Positions 43,600 to 53,804 of a stretch of DNA of 64,000 nt are shown in pieces. This stretch comes from Pseudoips prasinana (lineage: Eukaryota; Arthropoda; Insecta; Lepidoptera; Nolidae). Within the stretch, counting starts at the first letter, position 1. Each line of letters begins with the position of its first letter. The translations under genes and the position numbers were made by a program. The stretch is taken from NCBI GenBank assembly GCA_951640165.1, contig OX621247.1, positions 20,248,001 through 20,312,000 of the forward strand. Direction: 5' to 3'. A model generated the notes under the pieces. That model worked only from the letters and a program-made list of their open reading frames with translations. It was not told where the DNA came from and did no database searches.

Positions 43600-44055
43600 A
43601 TTAGAGATCCCTATGTAAATTGTGAGTCGGACACCCGCGCTAAAGGTTCCGTACCATTATCCATAAAAACGGCGAAAAATCACGTCTGTTGTATGGGAAC
43701 CCCCCTTAAATATATGTTTTATTTTAATTCAATTATTTACTTTTAAAGCGAATGAATAACTAAATATTATGTAAATATTTCAAGCGTCTACCTATTTCCG
43801 TTCTCAATCGTGAGCAAAAAAATCACGTTTGTTGCATGGGAAATTAAATATTTATTTTATTCGGTTTTTAGTATATGTTTTTCTAGCGGCCTCAGAAATA
43901 CATGAACTGTGAAAATTTCAACCATCTAACTATCACGATTCATGAGATACGGCCTGGGCAGACGGACAGACGGACAGACAGACTGCCAGACATACAGTGG
44001 AGTCTTAGTAATATGGTCCCGTTTTGCCCCTTTTTTGGTATAAAACCTTAAAAAT
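43600..44055 (+). repeat. Dispersed insect-type repeat, unclassified
   Basis: AAAGGTTCCGTACCATTATC, AATCACGTCTGTTGTATGGG, TCTAGCGGCCTCAGAAATAC, a (GACGGACA)n stretch and AATATGGTCCCGTTTTGCCC. I recognise this block order as a widespread lepidopteran repeat, probably a retrotransposon 3' region. No ORF is associated. Confidence 0.5.
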
Positions 44056-44232
44056 TAGTGCGCGGGGGATAATATAATATACGCAAGTATTTTGTAAGCA
44101 CAAACTTGGGTGCACTCTCCACAGTGGTATGGGTCAGCCGATACGACCGAGAGGTCAGCTGCGGTGATACCTTTAGGGTTATCGCAGACAGAGAGAAGCG
44201 CAGCGGAGACGATTCATCTTTAAGACTATATA

Positions 44233-44340
44233 AATAAAGTGCTAGGTATATGCTTGAACATATACCTAGTGGTACAAAAAGTGTTCGCCCGGGACTGTGC
44301 GAACACTTTTTGTCAGGTTCAAGCATATATGCACTTTATT
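44233..44340. repeat. Nested inverted repeats with alternative pairing
   Basis: The outer pair AATAAAGTGC (44233-44242) / GCACTTTATT (44331-44340) and ATGCTTGAAC / GTTCAAGCAT enclose two small hairpins, CTAGGTATATG (44242-44252 with 44259-44269) and a 14-bp stem (44275-44288 with 44299-44312). The inner and outer pairings compete. Confidence 0.8.
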
Positions 44341-44552
44341 AAAATAGTTTCAAAATTGATTTTCTGGTGCCTTAATAAAATGCTCTCCGCTGCGCTTATC
44401 TGTCTGCGCTGACCCTGACGTTCTCTGTTATATTCGTGCAACTTTTTGACTGCGGGCTGCTCCTGAAAATGTATCTTGCCGGAAAAAATCATGATAACTA
44501 ACTTTTCTGATGCCGTCTGGGAAATGAACTTGTGATCTTATTGCTTGCAGTT

Positions 44553-44707
44553 GTATAGACGCCAGCACATAAAGGTACTCCAATCTGTCAAATTCCCCCA
44601 ATTGAAAGTGAACCTTATGCTTTTGTGATAAAGTTGAAAATCTATAAAAGTAATTTGACAGATTGGGTGGTAGTGGAAGTGGTAGCTGTATGTGCTGGCG
44701 TCTGTAC
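44553..44707. mobile_element. MITE family 1, copy 2
   Basis: Inverted ends GTATAGACGCCAGCACATAA and its partner ending GGCGTCTGTAC. The interior AGTGAACCTTATGCTTTTGT is inverted relative to 12827-12967. About 155 bp, slightly longer than the other copies. Confidence 0.8.
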
Positions 44708-44767
44708 ATACTACCGTAGACGAACGAAGCAGTTGAATTAAAATGACATAGTATCCAAATATATACC

Positions 44768-45080
44768 ATAGCTGTGCCCCGCGGTTTTACCCGCGTTAAA
44801 CTTTATAAATTATCACAGTTCCTCCTCCGTAGGAGATAGCGTGATAATATGTAGCCTATATGTTGACCCGACCTCTTACTAATATTCATGCAAAATTTGA
44901 AGTAAATCCATGCAGCACTTTTTGAGTTTAGCCCGGACATACATACAGACAAACAGACAAAAATTCTAAAAACTATATTTTTGGCTTCGATATCGATTGT
45001 AGATCACGCTCCAAATATCCTTTCTTAAAGATATTCAATGTACAGTTTTGACTTTCCTACGATTTTATTATATGTATAGA
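44768..45080 (-). mobile_element. Non-autonomous Helitron-like, family B, full length
   Basis: Minus strand: starts TCTATACATATAATAAAATC at 45080. The body has ATATCGAAGCCAAAAATATA and the end is CGCGGGTAAAACCGCGGGG, then CACAGCTAT at 44768. A small insertion with TCCTCCTCCGTAGGAG lies near the 3' end. Confidence 0.7.
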
Positions 45081-45711
45081 TTATAATTATGGTACTTGCT
45101 GTGGCTAGTATGTCTTTTTATTTTCCCCCTATACACACAATTTGGTGCTGATGATGATTTTATCATAAAATAAAACAATTTGTAGATATTGATATGACGG
45201 TTAGTGTCGTTACTTTTTATGGTAACTACCGGATTCCCGCGAACCCTATAACAGCTCACTAACAATAGTAAAATACTAGTTTATCGGAAATGGCTGTTAT
45301 AATATCAATACTCGATACCATTGAAATGCGTAGGTGCTTTTTTTCATCAATTAGGATTTATTTTTAGGATTTCGTACGTCAATCGGAACAAAGTAACCCT
45401 TTAGGATGTCCTCGTTATCGGTCTGATGTTCTGCTGGTCTGTCTATATGTCATGACACTTTCTCAGGAATACAGCGAAGTATCAGGTTGAATTTAAGTGA
45501 AATGATATAATCAGGTCTGCAATCCTTTAGAGATGAATGATTTTGTGAAAAAGTCCTACTTATAAGTCAATTCAATCAGAAGATTAGAACAATTTTACGC
45601 ATATTTAGACATCCGCAAGGAAGTCCAAATTTATAGGATATGGCTTTCCATTTGGAACTCAGAAAATTTGAAGAAAATATATTCTTATAATTTATTATAA
45701 ATTATAAAATA
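45081..45711. other. Repeat-like, not classified
   Basis: TTTCGTACGTCAATCGGAAC and CAAAGTAACCCTTTAGGATG (about 45370-45410) resemble a dispersed insect repeat. The rest is unassigned. Confidence 0.3.
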
Positions 45712-45790
45712 TATTGCTTGCTTGGAAGAGATCGCTTTTAGCGATACGGCCGCCTAATGCATTAACATAACTTTGATTATTTTTCTGACT
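45712..45790 (+). repeat. LINE 3' UTR fragment
   Basis: CTTGGAAGAGATCGCTTTTA and GCGATACGGCCGCC match the element ending at 29998. Confidence 0.55.
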
Positions 45791-46724
45791 TGTAAATTAT
45801 TTGACGCTATAAAGTGTAGGTACTTATTATTATTATCCGATAACTGTAATTTTGTACTTACATCACAAAATACCAAGCCTTGTGCAGAAACCTCGGTACG
45901 CGTGTCCAACTCATCGTCGTAATTTTCTAATATTTATTTTTAATAAATATTAGTTAAAAAATCGTATACTTTGTATGTTTATTTCATTATTTATAGCCAG
46001 AAGGCAAGGTTCTAAACGTAGCTTGTTATAAATAAGGTTACTTTACACTGTAAGACAAAGAGCATAGCATTAAACTTTATATATAGTGAAGGTGTTATAG
46101 AATGAAAACTGGGCAATCTGTTATAAGGTTTATTTATTAACCATGTAAATGATTATTTAAACACAAGAAGTACAAGGTTTACATATTATTTAATAAAACA
46201 TATTTCATTATGATACTTACATAATACAAAGGTTAATTAGCTTTGAAAAACCCGGTCTTTTCATAAAAAAAGCAGTTCTTGATGATTGGTCGTTTAAATC
46301 ATCCGATTTACTACAGATATGCTAGTCGCATTCAATTTAAGGCAATGCTGTTTGGAAAAGCTACATTGTATTAGATATTTAACGAAAATAAAAGTTATTT
46401 GTTACATGTAGCATGTTGGAGAAAATTGAAATTGTTTTAAAAACTTCACTACAGCCAATTCAATCAAGACCATAAAGTTACTGTGTATTAACTTTGTGAT
46501 CAAGACTTTCAGGATAAGTTAGGGATAAGTTCTCTGTGCGTTTTCTACAGTCGCCGATTCACTAGTCGCATCAGTCCAGGATTTTTAACTTTAGCTCCGG
46601 ATGAAGAGATTTTTAGTGATTTAATGCTTAGAAATAAGGGTCTCCACAATAAAATGAAGTGATATTTCATAGAGGTGTCCTTTAACATACTACTTTTCAT
46701 TTTATCTTGAACGATTCTAGTTAA
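45791..46724. other. No feature recognised
   Basis: Unassigned AT-rich DNA. Confidence 0.4.
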
Positions 46725-46865
46725 GTACAGACGTCAGAACATCCAGCTACCCCAATCTGTCTAATTTATTTAATAGATTTTCTACTTTATCACATAAGCA
46801 TAAGGTTCACTTTTTATTGGGGATATATGACAGATTGGCGTAGATTGATACGCTGGCGTCTGTAC
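46725..46865. mobile_element. MITE family 1, copy 3
   Basis: GTACAGACGTCAGAACATCC at the left, GCTGGCGTCTGTAC at the right, and the interior CATAAGCATAAGGTTCACTT. 141 bp, the same length as copy 1. GTAC at both ends. Confidence 0.85.
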
Positions 46866-47784
46866 ACTGCATAGGATGTTAGGATAAAAAAAAATCACTT
46901 ATTCGTACATAGTATGCCCAATCACCTGGCAAAGCATGTGGCAAGAGATTGAAAAGAAAAGTTTCTAGATATATGCCTTGTAAACAGTCTTAAGCTGTGA
47001 AATCTGCAACTGCTATACGTATTCGTTCATATAAATTTGTACATTAATTCAAAAAATTAAAAATGTTCCAATTTTCTCGCAATGTATGCACGCAATGTTC
47101 GGAATTTAAATTTTCTAATGCCTTCGAATATTCGTATATAGGAATGTTTAAGAATTGCATATTTATAGTAATAATAATGATAATATATAATAAACACTTT
47201 GTTTACTTAGAGGGTTTAAGTAATTCAAGTCCACGCCTAATAATATTCGTTATACATAATCGCTAAGAGCCAGTATGCGCCGTCGAAGAATGGTATAAGA
47301 CCATTTTGATCGACTAGATACTTGGAATGTCTATCTCGTATATGAGGCTTATATTTAAAAAAATCTTAAAATATGAACGCATTCGGTTTTGTTGTTGACA
47401 CTGGAATTGGGTCTGTTTTTTTGTTGAATAAAGTTTGCCTTTCCACGCGACATCGTCGACAAGGGATCGCGCCATGTGTGTACGTTTGCGATCCGCTTTT
47501 TCACGCTCCCATAACTGAATTACTGATTTGCAATTCTGTTAGATAGATAAAGTATAATTCTTATTACAAAGCAACACAGTTTAAAATTGATAGAAACCTC
47601 GGTATATACAAGTTTGTAGAACCATGGAAAACTCTCGAACGTCCCGTGGGTCAGCTAGCCGGCAATGCGCAAAACATTCAATTGGATTCTCTTCAAATAT
47701 TAATTGTCTCACACTTCTGCGAGATGCCGAAACTTAAAGCAACATACTTTTCAATGCAGTCTAATCTAAGCAGGAGCAGTGTTG
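46866..47784. other. No feature recognised
   Basis: Unassigned; the frame 47063-47266 is not supported. Confidence 0.4.
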
Positions 47785-47940
47785 CTTTATTAATATTATA
47801 AACGCGAATGTTTGTAAGTATGGATGGATGTTTATTACTCTTTCACGTAAAAACTACTGAATGGATTTTAATGAAACTTTACAATAATATAGCTTACATA
47901 GAATAACACATACGCTACAATTTATAAAGATTTGTGTGAA
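47785..47940 (+). repeat. Helitron-like family A, truncated
   Basis: TTAATATTATAAACGCGAAT, GTTTATTACTCTTTCACG, GATTTTAATGAAACTTTACA and TAACACATACGCTACAATTT follow the order of 48039-48219; the 3' end is missing. Confidence 0.6.
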
Positions 47941-48038
47941 TTGTCCAAAATATGACGATAAGTGTCAAGTAAGTAGGAAAAAATCTACCATTTGCATTCT
48001 ATTCCGGCGTGCACTGCCAAAACCGCTATGGGTACACA

Positions 48039-48219
48039 TCCTAATAATATTATAAATGCGAAAGTTTGTGAGTATAGATGTATGTTTGTTACTCTTTTAC
48101 GCCAAAGCTACTGAACGAATTTCGATGAAACATTGTAGTAATATAGCTAATATATCCGAATAACACATAGGCTATAATTTATAAAGTTTAACGCGGGTGA
48201 AACCGTGGGGCATAGCTAG
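48039..48219 (+). mobile_element. Non-autonomous Helitron-like, family A, full length
   Basis: 181 bp from TC (48039) to CTAG (48216-48219), with A before and T after. Starts TCCTAATAATATTATAAATG. Near the 3' end is the hairpin-like ACGCGGGTGAAACCGTGGGG. Best reference copy of the family in this window. Confidence 0.85.
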
Positions 48220-48659
48220 TTATTAATAATGGTTTTCGTAATATTTGAAGATATGTCGACGATTGCTCTGTTATCATGGGCGTAACGTAGGTCATAGGAA
48301 TATTTATCGCACGTTTCGATATCGTTTAAAGCAGTTGCAATTTAAATAAACTCCTTAAGGGCTTTTATAATAAATCGTATTATGTTTTGAATGATAAATA
48401 ATTGTGCATTAGATCCTTTATATAGCCTTCTTATCTATCTATTATTAATGCAATAAAAATATGCAATAAAAATATACACTAAGATTAGTTAAAATGAAAA
48501 ATTTTATAAAAATCCGGCTAATTATTGGTTGACTAACCGTGCTCCCTGGTTTTTCTTAGAGTTATCATACATATTTATGTTTGTCTTAGAGCTAAGTTTG
48601 TTTTGTGAAGGATTATTGTCAGATTGAAAAATCTATGCAAGTCAGTAACATCGATTTAT
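48220..48659. other. No feature recognised
   Basis: Unassigned. Confidence 0.4.
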
Positions 48660-48722
48660 TCATAATCATCATCATATCAGCCGAAAGACGTCCACGGCTG
48701 GACAAAGGCCTCTCGCTTTATT
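48660..48722 (-). repeat. RTE 3' end fragment
   Basis: ATCATCATCATATCAGCCGA, AAGACGTCCACGGCTGGACA, AAGGCCTCTC: the last ~20 codons and tail of RTE on the minus strand. Confidence 0.65.
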
Positions 48723-48947
48723 ATTCACTAGCCGACCAGGCGAACTTCGTTCCACCTAACAGTCGATTCTTTAATTTTTTAGTTCTTTTTAAATTGTGAT
48801 ACCTACTTAATATCATTTTATTTTTACTTATTCCATTAATTAAGTTAGATTTTTATTTACAATAGCTGTACCCGCGATTTTGTCCGCATGGAATTTAACA
48901 AAAAGATCATTAGTTTATTTAGTTTTTGCATTTTTATTTTAAATTCA

Positions 48948-49292
48948 TTAATTTTCTGTATTTTGTATTGGGCTTGGTCTTGGGCTAAAATAACAGACTA
49001 CTGGCATTCCTCGCACGTGAACATGCCACGTATATGGCCCATGGGTGAAGCAACCATTAGTTAAATCTATACCAGCTTTACTTAACGTTTGTCCTTGGCA
49101 CTGGTTGATTGTCATAGCAAAATTGACATTGATCGGGAATTGCAATCTTTTGAATTCAAATGGAAAATTTGATGGTATTATAGGAATTCGTGTTATAAAT
49201 ACTATTTCACCTTTTCCGCATCCGGATATAATACGACCTTCTATAACGTTTCTTTGCAATGACACTACTCGCAACCTAGTACCATTGCAAGG
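48948..49292 (-). pseudogene. Helitron helicase C-terminus
   Basis: The minus-strand frame reads CNGTRLRVVSLQRNVIEGRI, FITRIPIIPSNFPFEFKRLQ, FPINVNFAMTINQCQGQTLS and DLTNGCFTHG: motifs V and VI of the PIF1-like helicase of Helitrons. Just after THG the frame is shifted; the neighbouring frame would give YVACSRA, the expected next motif. The fragment continues upstream at 50929-50996 across a nested LINE. The longer open frame to 49532 runs into antisense LINE sequence and should not be used. Confidence 0.9.
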
Positions 49293-50940
49293 CAACTCGG
49301 AAAACATAGTATGTAACCGTATGCAATCCGCCCTCAAAATCGTACAAAAATGGTGCGACCAACACGAACTAACGGTTAACCCAAAGAAAACAGAATTGGT
49401 TCTATTCACTAAGAAAAGACAACCAAACATCACGGACCTACCCAAATTGTTTGGAACCGAACTGAGCCTCTCAACTGAGGTTAAATACCTAGGGATAACG
49501 CTTGATAGCAAGCTCAACTGGAACAAACACATGGAAGTGAAGGCAAGGCCTGAAATACCTTCTGGTAATGTAGAAGACTTATAGGGAAAAAGTGGGGCCT
49601 AAGACCATCCATGATCCTATGGCTCTACAAAATGTTAATACTCCCCATGATAACGTATGGTGCCGTTGTGTGGTGGCCCAGAACACAGTTAAGCACGGCA
49701 AAAACAAAACTCCAAAGCTTCCAAAGACTAGCATGCTTAGCAACTACTGGCAGCATGAGAACAACTTCCACAGCTGCATTAGAGGCCCTACTAAATCTCA
49801 GGCCTTTGCATCTAGTTGTCCAACAAGAGGCCGCAGCAACAGCTATAAGGCTTAGCAAAACTGGCCCGTGGAAGCAAAATTATAGGAAAAATCACACGCG
49901 CATCATGGATGAAATAAAAAAGACGCTCCCAATGATGGACGCCATATCTGACATAATCCCTAAAACCTTCATTTTTGATAAAAACTACGCCATCCAACTC
50001 AAGAGGAAGCTAAAGACAGCTCTGGCACACATGAAGTTCGGATATCTACTGATGGCTCGAAAACAAATAAAGGCACAGGAGCCGGCGTCTTCTCCAATGA
50101 CCTCAACATCAACATATCAACAACACATAGTAGTCTAAATTCTATTTTCCAAGCGGAATGCGTGGGAATAACATTAGCAGCAACAGCAGTCAAGTCTCGA
50201 GATGTGCATACGCATAATCTCAGACAGTGCCTCTGTGCTTCAAGCCTTAAAGAGCAACCAATTTAACAGTGGACTCATTCTGGAGTGCCACGGTGCACTT
50301 GAAAAGATCTCAACAACCAACAAGGTCACTTTACAGTGGATTAGAGGACACAGTGAATCTCTAGGAGATGACACTGCGGACCAGCTGGCAAGAAAGGGAT
50401 CGGAAACGACAACAATGGGACCTGAACCCATTGTACCCATACCCTATAACCAACTGAAATCATGGCTGTGTGAGAAAACCTCACAAAAACATGAAAAAGA
50501 GTGGATAGATCTGGAATCATGTAGTCAGACAAAAGAATTTCTACCATCTCTGAACAAACGCCTATCGCGTAATCTATTACACCTGAACAGGAAGGATCTA
50601 CGCATGGTGATAGGCACAATTACCGGACACTGTACACTAAACCAACACCTCTTCAAGATTGGCGTCACAGACAGCCCCCTGTGCAGAGGGTGCATTGAAA
50701 ATGAAGAAACACCAGCACACGTACTGCTACTGTGCAAGAGTGTTGCTTACCAACGGACAAAGTTCCTAAATGATCCGAAGACACTGCAGGAGGCCCTCAG
50801 GCCAGGCTTTCGTGGTCTCCTGGACTTCTGGATGGAACTAAGATGGTTCGAGTAGCCCAACAAGTATCACACACAATGGCCCAATTAGGAGGCTAAGTGC
50901 GGAAACCTATCGCCCAACTAACTAACTAACCATTGCAAGG
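49281..50940 (+). mobile_element. RNase H-bearing LINE nested in the Helitron
   Basis: The insertion 49293-50928 is flanked by the exact 12-bp duplication ACCATTGCAAGG (49281-49292 and 50929-50940). It is 5' truncated within the RT domain and ends in a short ACTA repeat (AACTAACTAACTA) rather than poly(A). Removing it restores the order of helicase motifs on the opposite strand. The group is one of the RNase H-containing LINE clades (I/R1/LOA-like). Confidence 0.9.
49300..50855 (+). pseudogene. LINE RT C-terminus and RNase H, frame-shifted
   Basis: Three frames hold one protein end. 49300-49584: MQSALKIVQKWCDQHELTVN, TEVKYLGITLDSKLNW (RT palm/thumb). 49560-50000: ILWLYKMLILPMITYGAVVW, then LQSFQRLACLATTGSMRTTS. 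50040-50855: the RNase H domain with STDGSKTNKGTGAG, FQAECVGI, ISDSASVLQALKS and QWIRGHSESLGDDTADQLAR, giving the D-E-D-D residues, then a C-terminal CCHC-like CRGCIENEETPAHVLLLC. At least two frameshifts (near 49555 and 50145-50200) disable it. Confidence 0.85.
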
Positions 50941-50996
50941 TTTCAGCGGGTTTAAATTACGGAATAGCATGATGGGCACGCCAATCTCAAATTCTA
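50929..50996 (-). pseudogene. Helitron helicase, upstream piece
   Basis: Minus strand: LEFEIGVPIMLFRNLNPLKP then CNG, the motif that precedes NGTRL in Helitron helicases. It was separated from 49292 by the LINE insertion; the target duplication lies in the CNG codons. Confidence 0.8.
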
Positions 50997-51459
50997 GTTT
51001 GTGGGGGGGGGTGGGGGGCAGGGGGGCAGTACAGGTACAATTGCAAACAACAAACAAACAAACTGTTGGTTAATTAACTACTTCATAAACAAAAAAATGT
51101 TTTTGTTTGCCATGTTATAAAAAAGGCGGGACACCCATATTTCCTTACATAACAAAACATCCTCTGTGCGTTGATGCATATATCTAGGTCAGCCCGTAAA
51201 CGATGAAGGTAGAATAACTAACTGCCCCAAGTTTTCAACATTCTCATTCTTGAAAGTGAATATCATTTTCAACTCGAAGCTTCTTTTGATTAGTTCGTAT
51301 AAAAATAAGCCATTCTGTTTCAATTTTAGGATAAACGTCAACTAAGTATTGATAAAATTATTGTTTGTAATTATGCAGATGATTGTACTCATTTTCTCTT
51401 ATCACTAATCGTTAACAATAATATTGTAGAGCAGACACCTTTTTTGGAAATTTGGTTAG
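50997..51459. other. Helitron internal remnant, G-rich tract
   Basis: 51001-51030 holds four G runs (GTGGGGGGGGGTGGGGGGCA...). The rest shows no coding motif and probably marks the deletion joint. Confidence 0.4.
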
Positions 51460-51690
51460 CATGTGTTGGGCTCCATTTGATAGACCGCAAAATTATATCC
51501 ATCTTCCCCATAAATAAACATTAGAGGATACTGCAAAGCATCATACGATCTATGAGTGTCTGAGATTCTCTGCAATTGATTATCATGTCTGCGAATTATT
51601 ATCTCGTTTATCACAATCTTGATTTGCCAGTAGCACAGATACTTCGTTTATTGTCGGTTCATTATGGCGACCTGGATGCCCTGCTGCCCT
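51460..51690 (-). pseudogene. Helitron-like N domain relic
   Basis: On the minus strand, in shifting frames: NEPTINEVSVLLANQDCDKR, then DNQLQRIS, DTHRSYDALQYPLMFIYGED and GYNFAVYQMEP. The LQYPL(L/M)F.YGEDGY motif opens the conserved N domain of Helitron proteins. At least two frame changes and stops. Confidence 0.75.
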
Positions 51691-52009
51691 GGTCGTCGAT
51701 CAGAATTTATAGCTATTTTATAGTCATTTTCGTTTTATATGGTGGAAAAATTCATGAAATCATGAATGTAATTGTTATTTTCAATAATCATACTTTGCCA
51801 GCTTTCAACTAACAAAAGATTTAACTCTGGAAAACATTGTAACCTTGCATCCCTTTGTCGTACATAATCGCTTGTGAAATATATTTATAAAAATTATTCT
51901 CCCTGTATTTGTATTTGTTATTTGTAAAAATACAGGAATAGGTATTTATCCCTATATTTTAAATGTGGGCATATAATTTCTTTCGTGTGTTTCTTTCGCC
52001 CAAAAGTTG
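51691..52009. other. Helitron interior, no motif
   Basis: Decayed; nothing specific recognised. Confidence 0.35.
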
Positions 52010-52240
52010 TAATGTCTAATATTATTTAGGAAATGTTGAGATTGATCATGTTCGCCACATAACAAAGACTTAAGCGGCTCAGGTGGCAGTTGAATAGAGT
52101 TTAAGCGTAATTTTCCAGATGAACAACAAAGGCCTTTTGACTCATCTTTCCACCTTAATGCTTTACAGTAGTTGCATCATACATTCATAGGGCCTATTTC
52201 AGACGCAGCAGAATATTTTATTTGGGCGTCATAATTTAAT
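52010..52240 (-). pseudogene. Helitron N-terminal zinc-binding segment
   Basis: Minus strand: ASEIGPMNV, a stop where Cys is expected, then CNYCKALRWKDESKGLCCSS, GKLRLNSIQLPPEPLKSLLC and HFLNNIRHYN. The order GPM(N/D)-x-C-x2-C ... CC-x-x-G-K/Q-L is that of the zinc-binding region of animal Helitron proteins. One in-frame stop interrupts it. Confidence 0.8.
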
Positions 52241-52266
52241 AAATAATATTACGTCTATTAGTTCTT

Positions 52267-52365
52267 CTTATTTGGTCGTTGTCGTCGGTTTGCTTCAGTT
52301 TCAATGTTCTGCAGAGCACGTGCCGTTTGTCTAGCACTATCCAAACGCCTTTCTCACTTAAAACT
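52267..52365 (-). pseudogene. Helitron N-terminal spacer
   Basis: Minus strand: ERRLDSARQTARALQNIETE, ANRRQRPNKKN and stop, the basic stretch between the repeats and the zinc-binding region. Confidence 0.65.
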
Positions 52366-52506
52366 CTTAAATTAAGTTTCAGAGTGATGAATGATACTCA
52401 CACTTTCACGTAGCTGCGATAAGCGCTAGATTCTTTGTCTTTGTGACTCATGATATCGAACGCATTATTCTGAAACACGTCATGCTATTCGTCTTGACTT
52501 TCCAAT

Positions 52507-53055
52507 TCACGTTGATTTCGGTGATGACGACGATCGTTCAAATCTTTGCTCTCTAGAATCAGATGATTCTAGACTTCGAGAGACAGCGTGTCGAATACGA
52601 GCATTCTCTAATCCTTGCTCTCTAGAATCATATGATTCTAGATTTCTAGCGACAGTGTGTCGAATACGATCATTATCTAATCTTTGCTCTCTGGAATGAG
52701 ATGACTCTAGACTTCGCGAGATAGCGTGTCGAATACGATCATTTTCCAATTGCTACTCTCTTGAATCGTTCGATTCTAGGCTTCGTGAGATAGCGTGTTG
52801 CATACGATCGTTTTCTAGACGGTGATCTCGAGATACCAAAGATCCTTGAGGCCTTAACAATGAATGACGCGTTCTATCTAATTGTAATCGTTCATTCCTC
52901 TCAAAACTACTCTCAATCGACCTAGACATGGACATCCGTAATCTACAATTTGTAAGACGACTTTCCCTATCTTGTTCAGATTCATTTTCACGAATCAATC
53001 TTTGGCTTTTGGCCTTTCTCGTGTTCTTAGAGAGATTTGACTTTCTCTTAGGCAT
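52507..53055 (-). pseudogene. Helitron N-terminal repeat region
   Basis: It starts MPKRKSNLSKNTRKAKSQRL at 53055, a Helitron-type basic N-terminus. Then come about seven degenerate repeats of 22-23 residues of the form LENDRIRHAVSRSLESSDSR, EQ. One in-frame stop (52753-52755) splits it into two open frames (100 and 80 codons). The repeats are near-identical at the DNA level in 52507-52790, suggesting recent unequal exchange. Charged and low in hydrophobics, so probably a flexible N-terminal extension. Confidence 0.75.
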
Positions 53056-53804
53056 AACTAATGGATGTGCATTTAAAAAACAATAAAACTAACTTAAAAA
53101 TATTTATTTTTGAAAAAAAAGCTACTAACTTTATATTTATCAATTTCAGTTTAAATCTGAATATTGAACACAACTGTACTACATTTGTAATTATTATTAA
53201 TTAAAGGTAAAAAAAAGGAAAGCAGTAATAATGTAACCAAATATTTTGAATTAAGGTAAGATAATAATTGAGATAAGAAAGAGAAGAATAAGATCGGTGG
53301 AATAAAAGATACGTATCAATCAAATCAAACTATCCATCAAAAGTATGATATAAGCACTGGAAATCAATTTCTCAATGACTTCGTTGAGACACAACAGTCA
53401 GCAATAGCCCACTTGCGCGTTCTGAGCCCTCGCGACGGGCAGCCTTTGTGATATTAATTCGTTGGTGGGAGAAGCGGTGGGAGGCGCCCGACGTGATTAC
53501 GGCCCAGAGGTGGCATGCGCGTGAGCTGCGTTCAGTACTGGACATTGCAACATTACTTTATTTTTTTAAATAAAAGTTTTTTTTTAACTTAACTTAACCG
53601 AAGTTACTCCTTTTTACATCAGCTATCTGCAAATAAAAGTCCCGTCAAAATCGGTCCAGCCATTTCAGAGGAAATTAGCCGGAACAAACAGACAGACATA
53701 CAGACAAAAATTGATATTTTGGTGTATGTACCTTATATACGTGTAGTAAAAACGGTTATTTCAATATTACAGACACTCCAATTTTATTTATACATATTTA
53801 TAGA
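53056..53804 (-). other. Helitron 5' non-coding region
   Basis: It includes GTCCCGTCAAAATCGGTCCA, CAGACAGACATACAGACAAA and, at the end, ACACTCCAATTTTATTTATA, which on the minus strand is the 5' terminus of many insect Helitrons. A GC-richer stretch at 53440-53530 is not explained. Confidence 0.6.

Larger units (their letters stand above)
48862..53804 (-). mobile_element. Decayed protein-coding Helitron, both ends present
   Basis: Minus strand: the 5' end is A|TCTATAAATATGTATAAATA at 53804 and the 3' end is the hairpin-like GCGGACAAAATCGCGGG, then TACAGCTAT with T following (48862). Between them, in the correct order, are the N-terminal repeat region (53055-52507), a spacer (52365-52267), the zinc-binding segment (52240-52010), the start of the Helitron-like N domain (about 51680-51460) and the end of the PIF1-like helicase (50996-50929 and 49292-48948). 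Excluding the nested LINE, about 3.3 kb remain, so most of the Rep and helicase core has been deleted. Stops and shifts are frequent. Confidence 0.8.

Noticed and set aside
49045..49290. First part of the plus-strand ORF 49045-49584
   Set aside because: It is antisense to the Helitron helicase; LINE coding begins only after the target duplication at 49292.
49293..49532. N-terminal half of the minus-strand ORF 48948-49532
   Set aside because: This part is antisense to the nested LINE's RT; only 48948-49292 is Helitron coding.
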